A DNA stretch of 27,463 bases from a virus. The DNA is taken from IMG/VR virus record IMGVR_UViG_3300020467_000032, positions 1 through 27,463 of that record; one strand, given 5' to 3'. This document shows, one piece after another, positions 24,801 to 27,463 of this stretch. A program made the translations under genes and the position numbers. The notes below the pieces were generated by a model. It was not told the origin of the DNA and ran no database searches. It saw nothing but the letters and a program-made list of their open reading frames with translations. The number at the start of each line of letters is the position of its first letter. Within the stretch, counting starts at the first letter, position 1.

Positions 24801-25968
24801 AATGGGTGGACAAACTTCAGGAAATTCTGATAGTGGTCAAGGTGGACGGATTCGCTTACAAATTGGTGTTATAACAGGATATACTGGTGGAACTGTAGTA
24901 ATTTCAACAGGTCAGTGGGTTACTTCAGCATCAAAGGATAAGAATAAGTGGGATATTACTATGGAGAATGATGGTGCTGGTACTGGTGATGTAGGTGCAT
25001 TTAAATTGCCAAATAATCAAGCACCAACAGTATACTTTATAGGTGGTGGTGGATCAGGTGCTGTTGCAACAGCAAATCTTCAGAATAATAGAGTTACATC
25101 ATTTACTCTTACTGCTGGTGGCAGTGGATATACTGAAGCACCAATGGTTTATGTTATGCATGGATCTGGTGGTGGATGTTATACCAATGCAACTATCAAT
25201 ACATCTACTGGTGTTGTAACTGGGTTGAGTACTCCTAGTAATACATACACTTATGATAAGTACTTGAAGTTTGGTGGTGCTCTTGGTAGTGATGCTGGTA
25301 ACAGGTTTGCTGTATTAAAAGCAGTTGATACTACTAATGTTGCATATTTCTCTGTTAAAGCAGCAAGAGGAAATAATATAAATGGTGGTGACTATTCAGA
25401 GGAAGTATTACAAGTTAAATATCAGTTGTCTGGAAGCTCAACTTGGAACCCTATGGGTACTATTATTGATTCTTCTCAAACTTTAGAAGATGATCTTCTT
25501 GGTAATATAGATGCTGTTGATACTGGTACAACTAGTGGTAATGCTGATGGTGATTCTGGTGATACACAATGGCGTACATTTACAGTTGAAGTACCAACAC
25601 CAGCACAAGCACCTGATACTAAGTTTATGTTAGAACAACCAATGCCAGCACCAGGTGCTACTAATGATACTGGTCAAGATAAAGATCATTATGGTATAGT
25701 TGAGTGTATCTATTGGAGAAAGAAAGTAACCGAGGATGTATTTGTACCTGAATCTGGTGCAATTAGTAAAATGGCTATTGATTCATTAAATTATACTATT
25801 GAAGGTCCAAACAGTGCAACATACCAATCTGGTTTAAGTGCTGGTGAAGCAACTGTCACATTAAAATCAACAACCAAGATTGAACCAATTGCATCTATTG
25901 TACCAGATGGAGATGTACCAATGATTGAAGCTTACAGAACTTGTAAGTACTTGATTAAAGCTTTCTAA
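21865..25968 (+). CDS. Tail-collar-domain protein 3 with a glycine-rich adhesin-like region (1367 residues)
   Basis: ATGA overlap with the previous gene. Order: collar motifs HPGYLYCDGSEY and FKVPDM flanking inserted GSGYTSAPSITFS-type repeats and a module near 172-220 (YATGDQVFNVGKVYTATSGG...APTHTTGTVSDGTVSWSYAG) of the sort found in phage tails and resembling small carbohydrate-binding modules; HTH pairs near 352 and 400; a glycine-rich region from about 530 to 995; a second GGSGYTEAP repeat; a beta domain near 1125-1200 (NRFAVLKAVDTTNVAYFSVKAARGN); and the ending YLIKAF. Collar placement, sugar-binding-like module and glycine-rich part point to receptor contact. It is more than twice as long as its paralogues, and the extra length is the inserted modules. 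Function is inferred. Confidence 0.8.
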   Translation: MTVSSQSYRNTRKGYYTDYCVETTPIGAIVPTFKTEKNSYDHQFIKSTAAPYPGLTETSGNAYQNGDDPAYTHPGYLYCDGSEYNIGDFPALYEIISNDYGGLASEGVTITNAGSGYTSAPSITFSAPPTATPVNYTAEGKVEIATGSVSKFILTAGGTGYTSVPTITVGEAWLSGKLYATGDQVFNVGKVYTATSGGNAGSTAPTHTTGTVSDGTVSWSYAGVQAIITVLRVHPTTGVVTKITKLNVMEWLGDQNLGTFKVPDMVAKKVVGNGPVYGNNSPNIGNSNLGVGTTGGAWYLDTDQQDNYFSLGRIITTGYDLVSDSVSSDIIGSHTVTIKMDDQKLSGPPQHTHAVYSATPNDQFDIAESSGDRYLRSYTQTTKRVDRFEPVNGQVLRHTHGLLRRPNTSLDVATYDVLDYKGGAGDAGSIANPRNAADDADTPLSEQKYLASGGANAGTWQKQTFVPPPTFQSAKGTPYGDAIIGGRETIQDPGDPIYDWSFDQTWDSGSASVSFSSLNNPSAYKITMTGGGGSGGAGTLDGNDGSDTEFKFDSGNKLWIKAEGGKKGKGCLGADGGTPGQGGAGGGTSDLAPSGSTVGPSGGYSGGAGAAGTGSKLFKTAQATDPNTGGSGGFNQVMNKGDGSSGANVLVGGQSGTLTMTATPQTNTEQCTITFSNGQSSQNTDGTFPTSNFDTITSATFVLKGGKGGEGWLQHSQVPGQGAQLTVQLSSNEYANFKNQAWRVRLGGGGGTTNPCTGVQIEGGSQYLHSAQGCSWHSARGGAGGKGQRQNGAQQFAMGGGGGAATVLYRGGQVIAGAGGGGGEGSSGYDNGAGTSGKASQSPFSSSGFPVLDIDAGEAGGTAGCIGGGGGGGGGGVNQSGQQGAKGGDGGPADHGGGQGGYQGASAFSNSYFSGGSKANHSDINGSASLTVAYNNDYWTAGAGGGGAGGVWITSGDWQDAGAPTSCNYTVGGGGSGVSMGGQTSGNSDSGQGGRIRLQIGVITGYTGGTVVISTGQWVTSASKDKNKWDITMENDGAGTGDVGAFKLPNNQAPTVYFIGGGGSGAVATANLQNNRVTSFTLTAGGSGYTEAPMVYVMHGSGGGCYTNATINTSTGVVTGLSTPSNTYTYDKYLKFGGALGSDAGNRFAVLKAVDTTNVAYFSVKAARGNNINGGDYSEEVLQVKYQLSGSSTWNPMGTIIDSSQTLEDDLLGNIDAVDTGTTSGNADGDSGDTQWRTFTVEVPTPAQAPDTKFMLEQPMPAPGATNDTGQDKDHYGIVECIYWRKKVTEDVFVPESGAISKMAIDSLNYTIEGPNSATYQSGLSAGEATVTLKSTTKIEPIASIVPDGDVPMIEAYRTCKYLIKAF
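23452..24849 (+). repeat. Glycine-rich coding region with a Gly10 run
   Basis: Codes for many GGGGSGGAG-like stretches separated by variable, often aromatic or polar segments, including GGGGGAATVLYRGG, AGAGGGGGEGSSG and ten consecutive Gly at 24463-24492. Five of those ten codons are GGC, while the rest of the gene almost always uses GGT or GGA, so this run is locally GC-rich in an AT-rich genome. Confidence 0.8.
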
Positions 25969-25975
25969 ATAAATA
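25968..25975 (+). promoter_or_regulatory. Possible T4-type late promoter before the chaperone-like gene
   Basis: AATAAATA, 7 of 8 with the late consensus, overlaps the last base of the collar protein 3 stop and stands 18 bases before the next ATG. That leaves a very short leader, though GGAG (25977-25980) could still serve as ribosome site. May add transcription of the last two genes. Confidence 0.35.
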
Positions 25976-25993
25976 TGGAGAATATGTAACACA

Positions 25994-26878
25994 ATGGCAG
26001 CACAGGATCTTGTATTAGAATTACAGTTAGATGTAATTAACCAAACTCTTGACTATAAAGATGTTGAGAAAGTTATTCCCGAATCGTACTGGAAAGATAC
26101 TTTAGTGCCTATTCTATATCCTAATTGGGATACAGATAAGGATAAGTTAATCAATTTCTATTGGTATAGTAATGGTTCTTGGTCTGCTAAACGTAGAAAG
26201 TTTGTAAGAAACTTTGCCAAGAATGTTGATGAGTGGAAAGATTATGAGATGGAGCAAGTTGGTAATGATGTAGCAACTGCTCTTAAAGATAAACTAGTTG
26301 AAGCATTCTTCTTAATTGATTCTATTGAGAATCAGGAATATCAAGAGGAACTTGGTAGATTATATTCTAAGCAACAAGCGGTTTCTCCATTAACTGTAAG
26401 AATGGCTAGAAATTTCTTATTATCAGAAACTGATTGGACTCAATCCATTACTGATTCACCATTATCTGCTGATGAGAAAGCACAGTATGTTACATACAGA
26501 CAAAAACTAAGAGATATTACATCAACAACTGAGTTTAATAATAATATTGATAATATTAAATTTCCTATTTCTCCAGAGTTTTATAATAAGATATGGAAGG
26601 TTGAGAATCCTGGTGTAGATTATCTTGCAACAGATACACAGTTCATGAAACTTGGACTACATTATCTGAAACAATACAGAGAACAACTCACTCAGTATAT
26701 GTTAGTTAAGAATTTAACTGAAAAGAATACATTTGAATTGTTAATCTCAGAATATAATCAAAGAAAGATACCACCATCACTTGAAGCAACAGCTGATGAA
26801 GTAGCAGCTCGTAAGGATTTCTTAGAGAAGATTATTCAGCAAGTTAATGATGAGTTGACTAATGGAGAAATGATATGA
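25994..26878 (+). CDS. Tail-fibre assembly chaperone-like virion protein (294 residues)
   Basis: Residues around 143-177 read RNFLLSETDWTQSITDSPLS followed by VTYRQKLRDIT, the signature of phage tail assembly chaperone proteins (RxxLLxxTDWTQ...DxPLS...YRQxLRDIT), which help fold or attach tail fibres. In small chaperones this motif is near the C-terminus of a protein of about 100-200 residues; here it lies in the middle of a 294-residue, mostly helical, charged protein with a Trp-rich N-terminal part (ESYWKDTLVPILYPNW, FYWYSNGSWSAKRRKFV). GGAG at 25977-25980 is 13 bases from the ATG, a long spacing. It follows the collar proteins, consistent with service to them. It overlaps the next gene as ATGA. 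Confidence 0.6.
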   Translation: MAAQDLVLELQLDVINQTLDYKDVEKVIPESYWKDTLVPILYPNWDTDKDKLINFYWYSNGSWSAKRRKFVRNFAKNVDEWKDYEMEQVGNDVATALKDKLVEAFFLIDSIENQEYQEELGRLYSKQQAVSPLTVRMARNFLLSETDWTQSITDSPLSADEKAQYVTYRQKLRDITSTTEFNNNIDNIKFPISPEFYNKIWKVENPGVDYLATDTQFMKLGLHYLKQYREQLTQYMLVKNLTEKNTFELLISEYNQRKIPPSLEATADEVAARKDFLEKIIQQVNDELTNGEMI

Positions 26879-27216
26879 TTCAACAAGGAATACCATTACA
26901 GTTATTTGATATGATAGCAGCATATTGTGTTGCAAATGAATGTACATGCTTGTACATGAATTTTGATAACTTTAAGAAGTTGGATGCAACCAAAAAAGCA
27001 ACTGTCACAACATATTATACATCTATTCTTGATGAGGATATACTTGACCTATTAAAGAATGAAAGGTTCAACGTGTTACAATTCACAAGTGAAGAGTATG
27101 GAGCACTCTCTGCTTCTGGTTGGTTTCCAAAAGAATCACAGTGTCCTGACGCAGATCATTACATTCAAGCGTATATTGTTGATGATAAAGGAAATATCAC
27201 GTGGGAGAACGCTTAG
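26875..27216 (+). CDS. 113-residue protein of the tail operon, function unknown
   Basis: ATG at 26875 overlaps the preceding stop as ATGA, so translation is probably coupled. The product starts MIQQGIPLQLFDMIAAYCVA, has three Cys, a central charged helix (DEDILDLLKNERFNVLQF) and a C-terminus with GWFPKESQCPDADHYIQAYI. It is soluble in appearance, with no signal or membrane segment. Being last in the operon, directly before the terminator, it may be a small tail accessory or assembly factor. No family is recognised. Confidence 0.7.
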   Translation: MIQQGIPLQLFDMIAAYCVANECTCLYMNFDNFKKLDATKKATVTTYYTSILDEDILDLLKNERFNVLQFTSEEYGALSASGWFPKESQCPDADHYIQAYIVDDKGNITWENA

Positions 27217-27240
27217 TAGACACATCACAAACTGTCACAC

Positions 27241-27263
27241 ACCCCCTATACAGGGGGTTTTTT
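27241..27263 (+). terminator. Rho-independent terminator of the structural operon
   Basis: ACCCCCT (27241-27247) and AGGGGGT (27252-27258) form a 7-bp GC-rich stem with an ATAC loop, followed by a six-T run (27258-27263). It lies 24 bases after the last stop codon of the operon. Confidence 0.9.
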
Positions 27264-27273
27264 AATGCTATTA

Positions 27274-27281
27274 TATAAATG
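27274..27281 (+). promoter_or_regulatory. Late-promoter-like site after the operon terminator
   Basis: TATAAATG, 7 of 8 with TATAAATA, directly behind the terminator, a sensible place for a new late transcript running out of the window. The same octamer also occurs inside the giant gene (12005-12012), so chance is a real possibility. Confidence 0.35.
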
Positions 27282-27463
27282 TTGAGGGATATGTGGTTCC
27301 TACGCCCCAAACCTTCCAACTAGTCTGACAAATGCAAGGATCTATGGTTGTCTCTGTTCAGCAGAGAAATTACGTCCTGTAAGTCTAATAGAAGCAGACA
27401 CATGATGTTGGAAGAACCCTATTACTGCACATGACAGATGGGTGAGACTCTTAATTATACTTC
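27282..27463. other. Right-end stretch without an intact gene
   Basis: No complete ORF with a ribosome site is seen. Plus-strand ATG 27292 follows GAGGG but stops after ten codons. A plus frame reads YAPNLPTSLTNARIYG...RPVSLIEADT, then one TGA, then CWKNPITAHDRWVRL. The minus strand reads FFQHHVSASIRLTGRNFSAE, QRQP, then one TAG (27344-27342), then ILAFVRLVGRFGA and a second TAG. A hairpin TCTCTG/CAGAGA (27351-27367) lies in the middle. Could be a relic gene, a structured RNA or a leader; undecided. Confidence 0.3.

Noticed and set aside
27301-27347. tRNA-like fold on the minus strand (TCCT ... AGGA ends)
   Set aside because: No T-loop GTTC motif, no consistent D- or anticodon arm; the complementary ends are only four bases.

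Overview
The window looks like part of the genome of a marine T4-like cyanophage (a myovirus of Prochlorococcus or Synechococcus). The evidence is its AT-rich composition, dense head-to-tail genes with ATGA and TAATG overlaps, a T4-type late promoter (TATAAATA), tandem tail-collar proteins, a 2OG-Fe(II) oxygenase, a CpeT-type phycobiliprotein lyase homologue and a tmRNA whose tag begins with the cyanobacterial ANNIV peptide. No search was run; the assignment rests on reading motifs.

Left part (1-2340) is a cassette of small accessory genes. The 3' end of a gene cut by the window edge is ATGA-coupled to a 25-codon hydrophobic ORF. A strong hairpin follows, which can end transcription from both sides. 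A 54-codon gene then runs on the minus strand, the only well-supported minus-strand gene here. Divergently from it come cpeT, a 54-codon charged ORF and an HNH endonuclease, tightly packed. Directly behind the endonuclease lies a circularly permuted, two-piece tmRNA gene (ssrA): the acceptor piece (T-arm and 3' acceptor strand) precedes the coding piece. Acceptor stem with G3.U70, T-arm, P2 helix, tag frame and terminator can all be traced. The tag is long: 24 encoded residues, starting ANNIVAFSR and ending LALA. A 2OG-Fe(II) oxygenase gene follows.

Right part (2340-27265) is a late structural operon behind an exact TATAAATA. It starts with a 16.2-kb gene for a 5408-residue virion protein built from several repeat families. 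About twelve roughly 80-residue beta modules are inserted inside one unit of an alpha-helical repeat series, and a thirteenth is inserted in a second, Cys-containing helical series. Three adjacent genes encode collar-domain proteins with His-x-His motifs and similar C-termini; the third has a glycine-rich region of about 470 residues with a run of ten glycines. A tail-assembly-chaperone-like protein and a small unknown protein end the operon before a strong rho-independent terminator.

The last 200 bases hold a weak late-promoter-like site, a hairpin and no intact gene. They show open frames on both strands broken by single stop codons, so they may be a relic, an RNA or simple intergenic sequence.

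Taken together, the left cassette probably acts on host physiology (pigment proteins, ribosome rescue, oxidation chemistry) and the right operon makes the distal tail or fibre apparatus that meets the host surface.
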